Shown one piece after another: positions 9,401 to 16,251 of a stretch of DNA of 22,714 nt (position 1 is the first letter of the stretch; each line of letters starts with the position of its first letter). This DNA comes from RGIG5612 sp045599965 (lineage in GTDB: Bacteria; Bacillota; Clostridia; Lachnospirales; Lachnospiraceae). The stretch covers positions 1-22,714 of the forward strand of contig JAZRXA010000046.1 of NCBI GenBank assembly GCA_045599965.1. The letters run 5' to 3'. The notes beneath the pieces are model-generated. The model worked only from the letters and a program-made list of their open reading frames with translations. It made no database searches and had not been told where the DNA came from. The translations under genes were made by a program, and so were the position numbers.

Positions 9401-10595
9401 CTTTATTAACGATTGTATTAAATATTGTTTGATATAACTCATTCGTAACAGTTTTGCCTTTATACCATGAAATAGAATATGTTCCTTCTTTCTTGGCAAC
9501 TGTAGAATCGCTTCTTTCGTCTGTGCATGTTAAGGTTGCTTGAGCAGGACTACTTGCTTTATAATCAGCATTTCCATTGAAAGTAATTCTTACTGTTTCT
9601 TGAGGTTGTGCTCCAAAAGGATGTCCATATTGATACGATGAACCTAATGACTCCCATTTTTTAGTACTTCCAGAAGAATACGATAAAAATTCAATCGTAT
9701 ATAGGTCTTTGTCATAATTTATATTATCAGCATTTTTTGGTAATGTTGATTTATCTTTGTCTACAATAGCATCAAAAACTGCTTTATAAACATTCTCGTC
9801 AACTGTCATTCCTTCATAGAAAGTAATTTTTGGAGATGCATTAGTAGCAATATTAGAAGCTTCTCTTTGTTCTGAAATTTTAACTTGAACCTTTTCACAT
9901 GGTTTTAAGGTGGCGTTTCCGGAGAACGTTACTCTAATAGTATACTCCTCGTCTTCCTCGCAGAATTTAGAGCTTTTATCATTAATATTAAGCCACCCAT
10001 AATTAATTACACTAATATAGTAGTAATATTCTATTGTTACATCATTTAATGTAATTTCTTGTGTTGTACTTGCAGTATCTACTATTGCATTCCAAAGATC
10101 TTCTTTACTTTTACCTTTGGAATAATTGTATGCAGCTGAATTTTTAAAACTAATGCTATCACGGATGTCTACTACTGTGAAATAAATATGGTTGCCACCA
10201 CTAGTGCATTTTACAGCAGAATTAGAATTACTAGACTTATAATAGAGATAATATGTTGCATTATCTTCTAATCCAGCATTATTATTTCCACTACTAATTT
10301 CAGTTACATATGTATTACTCCAGCTTTTTCCATTTCTATTTTGGTTTGTACTGAAACCAAGAGTTTTATCTTTAACAGTATTTTCATTCCCCCACTTCTC
10401 ATTAATTGCAGCAGAGAGTTCGCTCATTGTTAAGTTGTAATATAGGTTTACCTGAAGTTCTGTTTCACTCCAGGTATACTCAGGAGCTTTCTCTTCCCCC
10501 CCCACTGCGAACGCCGGTAGTTGGATGCTCGTTACGACAATTAATACCGTAACGATCATTGCAATAATTCTTTTCATTACCTTAAAAAACTTCAT
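3492..10595 (-). CDS. Giant secreted surface protein with MBG-like repeats and C-terminal anchor
   Basis: 2367 residues. A signal peptide (positive MKFFKVMKR, hydrophobic core, cleavage after AFA at residue 30) is followed by about eight N-terminal modules of roughly 100 residues. Each has a helix like VWNAIIDENG, then a HKFG or GHPFG turn and an IKISYPG-like strand. An MBG-like domain begins near residue 940 (ETYTYDKDK) and is interrupted by a helical stretch at about 990-1110. Two copies of a VQDNV...FRI module follow near 1245 and 1388, then MBG-like repeats (VYNGRPQ, YTYGDKAP, DAGNYTVTATLKG) from about 1450 to 2140. The end is GVKTGDENN near 2331, a hydrophobic helix and the tail KKKDEE, i.e. 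a sortase-like signal with KTGD instead of LPXTG. AAGGGG supports the start. A G8 tract covers codons 31-34. The ligand and role are unknown; adhesion is the usual inference. Confidence 0.9.
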   Translation of the reverse strand: MKFFKVMKRIIAMIVTVLIVVTSIQLPAFAVGGEEKAPEYTWSETELQVNLYYNLTMSELSAAINEKWGNENTVKDKTLGFSTNQNRNGKSWSNTYVTEISSGNNNAGLEDNATYYLYYKSSNSNSAVKCTSGGNHIYFTVVDIRDSISFKNSAAYNYSKGKSKEDLWNAIVDTASTTQEITLNDVTIEYYYYISVINYGWLNINDKSSKFCEEDEEYTIRVTFSGNATLKPCEKVQVKISEQREASNIATNASPKITFYEGMTVDENVYKAVFDAIVDKDKSTLPKNADNINYDKDLYTIEFLSYSSGSTKKWESLGSSYQYGHPFGAQPQETVRITFNGNADYKASSPAQATLTCTDERSDSTVAKKEGTYSISWYKGKTVTNELYQTIFNTIVNKEGSTPRTDYDSTKYEIQYKCSSTEWANLDKSPASYGQHLFGGNMSDDTGKEEVRIKYLGDAAYKPSDYVFADVNLVDDREVAVATKVQVSGETPINPNWEKDKKEGAVWNAIIDENGTKVDLENLTIKYLAHKKAGLLDSDVWENLGYTPYTDAGHKFGENNIESIKISYPGSDEYKPFDETLDFYVKAKINPTLEFKNVEYYVNPELTDEKDIENDLLHTIVQGSNFDYLNEGTNINIEYKWSALSNNYVPLNSEPIDFTHKFGDKTIFDEEGNITEKINIVFKGDENYNAKTWNTTIKIGTKLTPVLNQKENPKYLYYEEREVKLEDIWDAIVESTIPDDDFIKEHIGTKVTIEYYAGNLSSGLLDGLWRPINGENEDDEAAFIQAARGLITHKFGEYGNTEKIRISYSGNRNEGDITNSYGHKSWIIDLELYDDRLKTKITAPTDPIELRYYDTAEKLADKIKDEIIDDVTVNYYEANDTEENSPIECIFDSNDIEVVVTNPLNVKSDAYDVEVRFKGNDYYRKSSTTVNVKISKAKAKLSVADLETYTYDKDKTHWPRITVTGIDPKSNTRMDYIVLVGGADANVEGFLSIDIPDSTKEALRLGNQTRNRIIDLYKRLGMDDATAAVRADEILNGFEGTLLEELGNESIYDYLHRVIGDGITLGNFRKQIKPLIDVLAGVNEGTLSALGIDSEAFDRLLDAIDEMGIGNGVKVTLGTGPKDAGVYVTTAVSIDSNYEFAMDMGSMIILQKGLNPADKISLEFDEEMTGELHEESTEEIAKTSIEKAYDLGLISEKMYTQLGLDKVTEAVNSRTLTIDEAIYFDWGGHLTDNDKPLLDEDVQDNVHAIYIGMTAEGEIYVKPEAPKEPGVYSETVYVWLGNYFAMPITRVFRIQKHPGVLEWNNPVGTKAVLSDEEQDAIDRAKLILLGGLVEYGITEYENIISKITVPVNQVTSLHDSREFNFGAYLYKKGDPDKIKITEDGVQDNVKTLFAGVAADGKAYFSKEAPSEAGIYVELAYVLHGDYSATPIIRAFRIGKLATRIELACDEDEGNLFTVTYGESFKISATLLEKMPKGTVGGDKEINGITPEIKISYIGYDDRDSGLFLDEPPTNAGIYLVRASFAGNGTYLPADESAILVIEQAEVDPVLEMDESYVYGEEITYEITGVPVELEQPSVEYAIDAPILKWFYFDSKPKDVGNYIARVVVPATRNYEGAVAYDKFEITPRPLDVIWGDTEFEYDGTWQKPTCELEPSTGNGRGVLSEDNVYANVSGAKKDAGTNYVASVELAGIDSRNYYIEGNETTEFTIKPRNISNTTTILLNSLVYNGRPQTQKVAVLDTGVSLLDILLTSKDYTVEDNVNTNVGEYTLTITGEGNYYDTKDVPYEIARKTATLSFNRPVYTYTYGDKAPSVVVNTKGIVFGDDVYVEKTYTGTKANGEKYENTTPPIDAGNYTVTATLKGDNADNYNCKSISTSYTILPKNFERSAFIWLTENLTYNGKKQDQDFNVYVWGQTKPLVEGQDYVVVRKSDRAKDAGDYTLKIEGINNYAGKLSKEFTVSPAKVKVTFKDTPYDNSVYKEYYDDVETRIEGLYGHDKLDIEYRYIEIDKKTHLITYNSEKRPTDAGEYYVIASINPKGRNAKNYKIDEFGGVVVTKYIVNPKSIESANVKLKGDALVFGEDYTQPFTATIKLRHGKETYNLVEGKDFEILNKPEDITEPGVYNLVLKGKGNFDDIVKVPFVVLAKDDKEASDAGLFGEDGTLRYGYGKIDVYATSKRGQEVDFTATIDKSAVVAGTKLSAQELSDLVAWGRPKSLELYFVVSQPVEPESELIKLDTKIGNIFDVDYFKRYDKQRPEQLHNSGADVEFAVTLTDFMKNTDPNVRRDYTLIARHKGELGVIDSQYSSDANSITFKTHLFSRYYVGYNDIPLGVKTGDENNAALMLIIMIMALGAIVTSAILLYKKKDEE
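10496..10503 (-). repeat. G8 homopolymer, candidate phase-variation tract
   Basis: Eight consecutive C on the plus strand, G8 in the coding strand, spanning codons 31-34 (V-G-G-E) immediately after the predicted signal-peptide cleavage site. Losing one G gives a stop after 48 residues; gaining one gives a stop after 38. Either slip would switch the 2367-residue protein off. Confidence 0.65.
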
Positions 10596-10661
10596 TTTCT
10601 TTCCCCTTCAAAAAAGTATATATAGTATATATTTTTATCAAAAATTTATATATATGGTGTA

Positions 10662-10681
10662 TTGGGCCCATAGTGGGCCAA
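10662..10681 (-). promoter_or_regulatory. Inverted repeat upstream of the surface protein gene
   Basis: TTGG(G)CCCA-TAG-TGGGCCAA forms an 8-bp stem with one bulged G and a 3-base loop, about 70 bases upstream of the start codon. It stands out in a very AT-rich leader. It could be an operator or a 5'-UTR hairpin. I found no convincing -35/-10 pair nearby that would decide which. Confidence 0.4.
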
Positions 10682-10773
10682 GATACAATTATGCAACAAG
10701 TGTATCACATCTATTTAGGAATTACTATATGTAAATTGTGAATTTTTCAGGTTTTTTCTTTCTAGTTATAAAC

Positions 10774-10804
10774 AAAAAAGAGGCAATGCCTTCACACTGC
10801 CTCT
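10774..10804 (-). terminator. Terminator of the dipeptidase gene
   Basis: AGAGGCA (10779-10785) pairs with TGCCTCT (10798-10804) around a 12-base loop. Read leftward, the stem is followed by a U tract (A6 at 10774-10779). It lies about 28 bases beyond the dipeptidase stop codon. Confidence 0.75.
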
Positions 10805-10831
10805 AAAACCATAATTCCCTATTAATTTTCT

Positions 10832-12184
10832 TTACAGCAAATTCTTAACTGCCTCTACGTAAATCTCTACTTGCTCCTTAAATTCTCGTATTGGTAGGGA
10901 TTCGTTCGCATCATGAATATGATTATCTGTATCTGGATATTCGCAACCGAATGCGATTATTCCAGGTATAGCCTTGGCATACGTTCCGCCACCCATTACG
11001 AATGGCTTATTCTTAGTATCGCCTGTAACCTTTACATACGCATCATAAAGGGTTTTTACTAATTTTGATTCTGGATCAAAGAATAAAGGCTCGCCTATTT
11101 CTAATATCTCGCATTTACCCTTCTCATCTTCTAGTTTTCCCTCTAAAATAGCTCTTATTTTTTCTTCGTTGTATGTTACTGGGTATCTAATGTCAATATT
11201 GCACTTAATTACGTTATCCTCAGTATACACAATGCCATTGTTGAAAGATAAGTCGCCGTATTCATCCTTAATATTTAACCCATATCCCGCTCCGTCGCAT
11301 GCGGTTCCAACATGCTCTACATAGTAGTCCACAAAGTCATCTTGCATACCAGCCTCCTTCAAGGCTTGAAACGTATAGCTTGCAGCGTTTATACCTAATA
11401 GCGGTGTCGAAGCATGTGCAAGGACTCCTTGCGCATCTATGATAATTTTATCGTTCGCTTGTATGACTTCAAAGTTCTTTAGTGGAGTGTTGGATAGTGC
11501 TTGTGTAAGTGCATCTTTATCCACACAAGTGGCTAAAAGAGTGGTTGTGCAATGGTTGCATACCGCATTTGTGACCATTCCGCCCTTCATTTCGATAATA
11601 TTTGTCTTTTTGCTGGAAATCAAAAGATTCATATGTCCCTTCTCGCCATAAACTCCTGGGAATGAACCATCTGGGGTAAATCCTGCGCTAAGAGGTTCTT
11701 CAACTTCGTTATAGTGTTTCATGCAAAGCATTCCGGTTTCTTCATTACACCCGAAGATTACTCTTATGCGCTTATTAAGTTCTAATCCCAGCTCTTTTAT
11801 CAATTTCAACGTGTAAAGAGATGCTACTGCGCCGCCTTTATCGTCAGATACGCCTCGGCCATAAAGCACACCGTCTATATTTGTTACCTTAAGTGGATCT
11901 GTATTCCATCCTTCGCCGTATGGAACTGTATCTAGGTGGGCTACTAATCCGATTATTTCTTCGCCCTGGCCTATCTCAGCATATCCGCAATAGTTATCTA
12001 AATTTTTCGTTCTAAATCCCATGCGCTCTGAAATTTCTAATGCCTTTGCTAAAGCTTTTGCTGGACCCTCGCCAAAAGGCATGCCTTCTTTTGCTGGCTC
12101 TTCAACTGAGCCAATCTCTACGAGCGCGCTTAAATCTTCTATCATCTGCGCTTCTAATTCATTGATTCTTGTTTTTATATCCAT
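10832..12184 (-). CDS. M20-family dipeptidase (PepV-like)
   Basis: A 450-residue cytosolic di-zinc peptidase, expected to cleave dipeptides in amino-acid salvage. Metal-site motifs appear in family order: HLDTVPYGEGW (His), GRGVSDDKGG (bridging Asp), FGCNEETG (general-base Glu and ligand Glu), TPDGSFPGV (Asp), and near the C-terminus a His within DNHIHDANESL. MGGGTYAKAIPGIIAFG is the PepV-type substrate and oxyanion region. The start at 12184 (MDIKTRINELE) is chosen because AAGGAG lies 7 bases upstream; an earlier in-frame ATG 17 codons upstream has no such site and would place the promoter inside the gene. It is monocistronic, with an extended -10 upstream and a terminator downstream. Assignment to PepV rather than another M20A dipeptidase is by motif spacing. 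Confidence 0.88.
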   Translation of the reverse strand: MDIKTRINELEAQMIEDLSALVEIGSVEEPAKEGMPFGEGPAKALAKALEISERMGFRTKNLDNYCGYAEIGQGEEIIGLVAHLDTVPYGEGWNTDPLKVTNIDGVLYGRGVSDDKGGAVASLYTLKLIKELGLELNKRIRVIFGCNEETGMLCMKHYNEVEEPLSAGFTPDGSFPGVYGEKGHMNLLISSKKTNIIEMKGGMVTNAVCNHCTTTLLATCVDKDALTQALSNTPLKNFEVIQANDKIIIDAQGVLAHASTPLLGINAASYTFQALKEAGMQDDFVDYYVEHVGTACDGAGYGLNIKDEYGDLSFNNGIVYTEDNVIKCNIDIRYPVTYNEEKIRAILEGKLEDEKGKCEILEIGEPLFFDPESKLVKTLYDAYVKVTGDTKNKPFVMGGGTYAKAIPGIIAFGCEYPDTDNHIHDANESLPIREFKEQVEIYVEAVKNLL

Positions 12185-12217
12185 TTCTAACTCCTTCGAT
12201 TCATGTATATCATTAAT

Positions 12218-12226
12218 ATTATACCA
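12218..12226 (-). promoter_or_regulatory. Extended -10 promoter of the dipeptidase gene
   Basis: On the minus strand TGGTATAAT is a perfect extended -10, about 34 bases upstream of the start codon at 12184. No strong -35 is visible. Confidence 0.6.
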
Positions 12227-12308
12227 CAATTTCAAATATCTAATATAATTAGAATAGTTTTGGTTTCACATATTTTTCACTAAACAATGTTAACTTGTTA
12301 TAAGTCTA

Positions 12309-12479
12309 TAAATGTTTGCTCTACATGTATAACTTCTTTAGAGTATAGTTTCAAAACCATAAAACTAATATTTCATGCTCTAGATAAATTTTTCTCTCGG
12401 AGCATGACTTTTCAAAAACTTATATCTAATATTTCATGCTCTACATAAATTTTTCCCTCAGAGCATGACTTTATAAAAA
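12309..12479 (+). repeat. Three tandem ~60-bp repeats upstream of the orphan nuclease gene
   Basis: Copies 12365-12418 and 12426-12479 are near-identical over 54 bp: both share CTAATATTTCATGCTCTA, then ATAAATTTTT, then GAGCATGACTTT. A more degenerate copy precedes them (GCTCTACAT from 12318, TTCAAAA from 12350). The GCTCT cores fall at 12318, 12377 and 12438, a period of 59-61. Each copy contains an inverted repeat: CTCTA/TAGAG in the first, TCATGCTC/GAGCATGA in the second, TCATGCTCT/AGAGCATGA in the third. The last copy ends just before the AGGAGG of the next gene. Together with the flanks this accounts for the gene-free stretch 12227-12490. Confidence 0.8.
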
Positions 12480-12490
12480 AAGGAGGATAT

Positions 12491-13315
12491 ATGAACTTAA
12501 AAGATCACTTGCTTATTAAAAAATCTGAATTGTCATCAGAAATTATTGCTCTTGAAAAATTTATTAAAAAACAACCTATTGGAAAATTAAATGTCCAACA
12601 AAAAAATGGTAGTTTCTATTATTCTAAAAGAATATATGACAACCAAGTTATAAGCGGCGGTACTAATAATCGCCGAAAATATGAAAATATTTATCTTCCA
12701 AAAGATAGCAAGGAGGCTTTATTGCTTGCGCAGGGTGAATATGCCAAAATAAGGCTTAAAGATGCTAAGCATGAATTGAATGCTGTTAATCAATATCTAA
12801 ATATATTAGAAAACGAACCTGATGCTGAACATTTTTTACAAACTCATCCTGGTATAAAAGAACTCGTTACGCCTTCTTTGAAAAATTCTAATAAGGAATT
12901 AGAAAAATGGCGAGTTCAAGATTACTATAGAAATCCTTATAGACCAGAAGGGCTAAAAGTTCCAACTGTTATTCCTGAGTTGAAAGTTCGAAGCAAAAGC
13001 GAAGCAGATATTATTTCCAGGTTAATACATTTCAAAGTTCCTTTTCATTATGAGGAAGGCTTTCTAGTTGGTGGAAAATGGAGATTTCCTGACATTACAT
13101 GCAAAGCTATATGTAGCCCTTATAAAAAATACTACTGGGAGCACCTTGGCGGCTTAAGTAGCTTTACATATTATGACGAGAACATAAAAAGATTAAAAGA
13201 ATTTTATTCTTGTGGATTGATTCCTTGGAAGAATTTAATTATCACAACAGAGACGGACGCTGAGCCGCTCGATATCAACTGGGTCGATGAAATAATTAAA
13301 TATTATTTGTTGTAA
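12491..13315 (+). CDS. Orphan PD-(D/E)XK-like protein of unknown function
   Basis: 274 residues, cytosolic, with no signal or membrane segment. The N-terminal ~130 residues are helical and basic: KKSELSSEIIALEKFIKK, then a small YYSKRIY / YENIYLPKD segment, then a long helix LLLAQGEYAKIRLKDAKHEL. The C-terminal part carries an endonuclease-like set: VRSKSEADIISRL (helix with Glu), KWRFPDITCKA (PD), YYWEHLGGL (Glu in the ExK place, with His for Lys). The end, PWKNLIITTETDAEPLD, fits the same fold. I recall similar hypothetical proteins scattered in Clostridia but no assigned role. The start is fixed by AGGAGG 4 bases upstream. It stands alone on the plus strand between minus-strand genes, with tandem repeats before it and a GC-rich hairpin after it, a setting that suggests an accessory unit. 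Confidence 0.7.
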   Translation: MNLKDHLLIKKSELSSEIIALEKFIKKQPIGKLNVQQKNGSFYYSKRIYDNQVISGGTNNRRKYENIYLPKDSKEALLLAQGEYAKIRLKDAKHELNAVNQYLNILENEPDAEHFLQTHPGIKELVTPSLKNSNKELEKWRVQDYYRNPYRPEGLKVPTVIPELKVRSKSEADIISRLIHFKVPFHYEEGFLVGGKWRFPDITCKAICSPYKKYYWEHLGGLSSFTYYDENIKRLKEFYSCGLIPWKNLIITTETDAEPLDINWVDEIIKYYLL

Positions 13316-13320
13316 ATATA

Positions 13321-13392
13321 GCGAGCGGAGCCGTCGGGTTCGTTATCGGCGAGTTTTTCCGAGCCAGGAACGAATTCGTACGGTCCGCGAGC
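13321..13392. repeat. GC-rich imperfect palindrome between convergent genes
   Basis: 45 of 72 bases are G or C, in an otherwise AT-rich region. Pairing runs GC-GA-GCGGA (13321-13329) with TCCGC-GA-GC (13384-13392), CCGT with ACGG, TTCGTT (13339-13344) with AACGAA (13369-13374), and an inner TCGG/CCGA. The tandem GA/GA mismatch is symmetrical. It starts 5 bases after the stop of the nuclease-like gene and ends 13 bases before the stop of the convergent permease gene. It may act as a transcription barrier for both or be a REP-like mobile palindrome. There is no proper U tract. Confidence 0.6.
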
Positions 13393-13405
13393 ATAAATTA
13401 AGCAA

Positions 13406-15031
13406 TTACATGTTTAGGTGGGCGGCTACTTTCTTGCTCCACTTTTTAAGTTTTTGATGTTCTACAAACGCCAAAATGCCACTTAATATTATATTAAACG
13501 GAATTAAGAGTGGTACGAAAAAGCCTGTCAGGCAAATAAGAATTGGTAAAAGTGTAAGCAACAATCCTATTATCATAATTAAAAATGTTGCCAGTCCTGC
13601 TCCATTTTTTATCATTATTCCTTCATTGTCCCAAACAAGGTTAGGATGTTTCATATCTCGAATCATGTTTAGGTCAATTGCAAAAACTGATAAGAAGAAG
13701 CTATATACTATCGCATATGGAAGTACCCATGCTTTCATTCCAAATCCTATTATTCCTACCAAGCATCCGATTATTGCTACGAGCATCATTGGAGCTGCAT
13801 TACATATAAACGCTAAAAGTTCTTTGCCCTTTATTACCTTTTCAAATGGTACTGGCAGGATGCGAAGCATGTCAAAACTGCTGCCTTCTCTTGAGATACA
13901 CGTATAAGAAAGCGCACCTAGACCTGCGCCCATTATTGTCACAAACGGCAAAAGATATGATGTCATAAATAGACTACCTATATTACTATCAAGCGGCATC
14001 ATTTCCGTAAATCCCGAAGAGCTAATTATAAATGCTATCGCTATAACTATCGGAATTACTATTGGAAATAAATATCCGTTTGTAACATATGCCGGATTTC
14101 TGCTTGTTAAATGAAAGTCGCGCATTACAACTAGTTTTACGATTGATGTGTTTTTGCCAAGTTTTGCGTATTCTTTATCGTCAACATTTCCATTTGCGCT
14201 TGCTGTATCTTGCATCTTTAAGACGCTATCTAGATACAGGAATTTCGCTACAAGATAAGCTATCGCAATAAAGCCTGCTGTAATTAAAATTGTTTCTAAT
14301 AATGAAAGCCATATTTCGCCTTCTAGCATTTTCATCAGCGCAAAGTTTACTGGCAATATCCATGTTACTTTAGACATTGCTGCGCTTATTTCTATTAAGT
14401 TATCTTTGTTGATTCCCGAATTTGCATATATTATCCATGCTGTTAAAAGCACAAGCAATAGCAACGCTCCTATTATTCTTAAGCTATCCCTATTTCTAAT
14501 TACTTTTACGATTGAAAGAATTATTATAACTACTGCTATGTCAAAGCTCATTGAAATGCAGATTATGCTTATAAATGCAAATATTAGCGTCAATATAAGA
14601 CCTAGTGTTACGCCATTTGAAATAATATATCCTATTCCTACTGGAAAAACTACTGCTGCGGCAATACCTGTTGGAAAGCCAAGTGAACTAATTACTCTTG
14701 CAACTACAATCTGAAATGGTGTGAACGGAAGTCCAAGAAGTATATAATTATCCTGACCCATATATAAGCTTTCTATCAGGCCTGGAATTTCTAAAACTAC
14801 ATTTGCTACAGTTCCAGCCATAAAAAGACTGGTCATAATTATATACGGATTTCCTATAACTGGCTCTAATTTTGTCAGGTTCATGCCTAGTATGAATAAG
14901 CCTGCTGCAACTAAAATCCCAAATATTCCAAGCATAATATTGCTTGTTCTTTTCTTTTTTGCGTAGTCGCTACCTTCTAATCCATTGCCGCATTTATTCA
15001 ATATTTTTGCAAGGTAAAGTATTTTTTTCAT
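13406..15031 (-). CDS. ABC exporter permease subunit (ABC-2-like)
   Basis: 541 residues, roughly a dozen hydrophobic helices, and no signal peptide. A central cytosolic loop (KMQDTASANGNVDDKEYAKL) divides two membrane halves. The motif SREGSSFDMLRILPVP followed by KGKELLAF is characteristic of large ABC-2-type permeases in Firmicutes, and a shorter related element (QDNYILLGLPFTPFQIV) occurs in the first half, suggesting an internal duplication. The start overlaps the end of the ATPase gene by ATGA, so the two are translationally coupled and form one transporter. The cargo is unknown. It is the last gene of the run starting at 19621; only the GC-rich palindrome lies beyond it. Confidence 0.8.
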   Translation of the reverse strand: MKKILYLAKILNKCGNGLEGSDYAKKKRTSNIMLGIFGILVAAGLFILGMNLTKLEPVIGNPYIIMTSLFMAGTVANVVLEIPGLIESLYMGQDNYILLGLPFTPFQIVVARVISSLGFPTGIAAAVVFPVGIGYIISNGVTLGLILTLIFAFISIICISMSFDIAVVIIILSIVKVIRNRDSLRIIGALLLLVLLTAWIIYANSGINKDNLIEISAAMSKVTWILPVNFALMKMLEGEIWLSLLETILITAGFIAIAYLVAKFLYLDSVLKMQDTASANGNVDDKEYAKLGKNTSIVKLVVMRDFHLTSRNPAYVTNGYLFPIVIPIVIAIAFIISSSGFTEMMPLDSNIGSLFMTSYLLPFVTIMGAGLGALSYTCISREGSSFDMLRILPVPFEKVIKGKELLAFICNAAPMMLVAIIGCLVGIIGFGMKAWVLPYAIVYSFFLSVFAIDLNMIRDMKHPNLVWDNEGIMIKNGAGLATFLIMIIGLLLTLLPILICLTGFFVPLLIPFNIILSGILAFVEHQKLKKWSKKVAAHLNM

Positions 15032-15810
15032 GCCTTTGCCCCGCTATTTATATTTTCAGCTTGTTCTATTTCATCCTGAGCATCCTTATTTATGTCTAGG
15101 AAGATTTCTTCTAGTGTTTGGTCTGCTGGATAGTTTGCCCTTAATTCTTCAAGTGTTCCTGTATATTGGATTTCGCCTTTTTTGATAATTATTATTTCAT
15201 CGCAAAGTTTTTCTGCTACTTCCAATACATGTGTTGAGAACAGTACTGAATTTCCTTTTTGAGCATGCTCAATCATCATCTGCTTTAGCTCATATGATGC
15301 TGATGGATCAAGTCCTGTCATCGGCTCATCAAGTAGCCATATTGATGGGTCGTGAATGAGCGCACCGATTATCATTATTTTTTGACGCATTCCATGTGAG
15401 TATGAATACATAGTTTTTCCAAGTGCATCTTCAATATCGAAGCGATGAGCATATTCTTTTATGAACGGCATTCTTTTTTCTTCTGGCACGTTATATACAT
15501 TTGCCATGAACATAAGATATTCAATGCCTTTAAGTCTTAAGAAATGATCTGGGCTATCTGATACAAAGCCAAACTGCATCTTTGCTTTAAGTGGCTCTTT
15601 TGTGATATCGATACCATTAAGACTCATCGAGCCTTCAGTTGGATTTAAGACTCCTGTAAGCATCTTTAGTGTTGTGGTTTTTCCGGCGCCGTTATGTCCG
15701 ATAAATCCCGTAATTGCTCCGTCTTTTGCGGTCCATGTATTATTATTTACTACAGCATGGGCATTTTCATCCTTACCATATATTTTTGTTAAATTATTTA
15801 CTTGTATCAT
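15028..15810 (-). CDS. ABC transporter ATPase subunit (exporter type)
   Basis: 260 residues. Walker A is GHNGAGKTT (38-46), the signature is YSHGMRQK (SHGMRQ in place of LSGGQ, common in ABC-2 exporters), Walker B is SIWLLDEPMTGLD, and the switch His is in LFSTHVLEVAEKLCDE. After about residue 225 comes an acidic C-terminal extension (LEEIFLDINKDAQDEIEQ). It pairs with the overlapping permease and would power export of an unidentified substrate. GAGG sits about 8 bases before the ATG. The small membrane gene at 15851-16216 lies 40 bases upstream without a terminator. Confidence 0.92.
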   Translation of the reverse strand: MIQVNNLTKIYGKDENAHAVVNNNTWTAKDGAITGFIGHNGAGKTTTLKMLTGVLNPTEGSMSLNGIDITKEPLKAKMQFGFVSDSPDHFLRLKGIEYLMFMANVYNVPEEKRMPFIKEYAHRFDIEDALGKTMYSYSHGMRQKIMIIGALIHDPSIWLLDEPMTGLDPSASYELKQMMIEHAQKGNSVLFSTHVLEVAEKLCDEIIIIKKGEIQYTGTLEELRANYPADQTLEEIFLDINKDAQDEIEQAENINSGAKA

Positions 15811-15850
15811 TTTTTTGCCTCAATTTTACAAAGATATTATTTGTTTAAAA

Positions 15851-16216
15851 TTATTCTCCGTAGCCTGAGATATCGTTTCCTTTATCTTTAGTTTTTTCAC
15901 CCTTTGGTTTCTTTTTAAGAATAATAAAATAAATTATTAATCCAACAATTACTATACCAAGTCCTACAAGCAATAAAACTGGAGCTTGAAACCAATCAAA
16001 TTGTTTTGCTAATCGATATACTAAAAAACATATACCTGCAATACCTATACAAGCTCCAAAAAATCTATGTGCTGGTTCATAAGTAGTTGGATATTTACCA
16101 CGCTGTTCTTTTTCTTTAGTACTAGAAAAAAGTTGTGTGCCTTTTATCAATGCATAAACTCCGTCTACTACTAAGAGCACTGATATTAAATAAAAAATTA
16201 TTGTTGAAACGTCCAT
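15851..16216 (-). CDS. Small three-helix membrane protein, unknown function
   Basis: 121 residues with three hydrophobic segments (about 4-24, 50-66 and 76-100). Between the first two lies a charged loop, STKEKEQRGKYPTTYEPAHR. The Lys-rich tail (KKKPKGEKTKDKGND) should face the cytosol. A strong AAGGAG lies 8 bases before the ATG. It sits 35 bases after yfbR and 40 bases before the ABC ATPase, so it is probably co-transcribed and might accompany the exporter. I do not recognise a family. Confidence 0.7.
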   Translation of the reverse strand: MDVSTIIFYLISVLLVVDGVYALIKGTQLFSSTKEKEQRGKYPTTYEPAHRFFGACIGIAGICFLVYRLAKQFDWFQAPVLLLVGLGIVIVGLIIYFIILKKKPKGEKTKDKGNDISGYGE

Positions 16217-16251
16217 AATAACTCTCCTTTACTATTTTTTTATATATTTTC

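Noticed and set aside
10496..10503. G8 tract as a sequencing error hiding a frameshift
   Set aside because: The frame is intact across it, with signal peptide and mature protein in register, so the assembled length of eight is the productive one; length heterogeneity is still worth checking.
12309..12479. CRISPR array
   Set aside because: Only three units with no separate constant repeat and variable spacer; similarity runs through nearly the whole 60-bp unit, and no cas genes are nearby.
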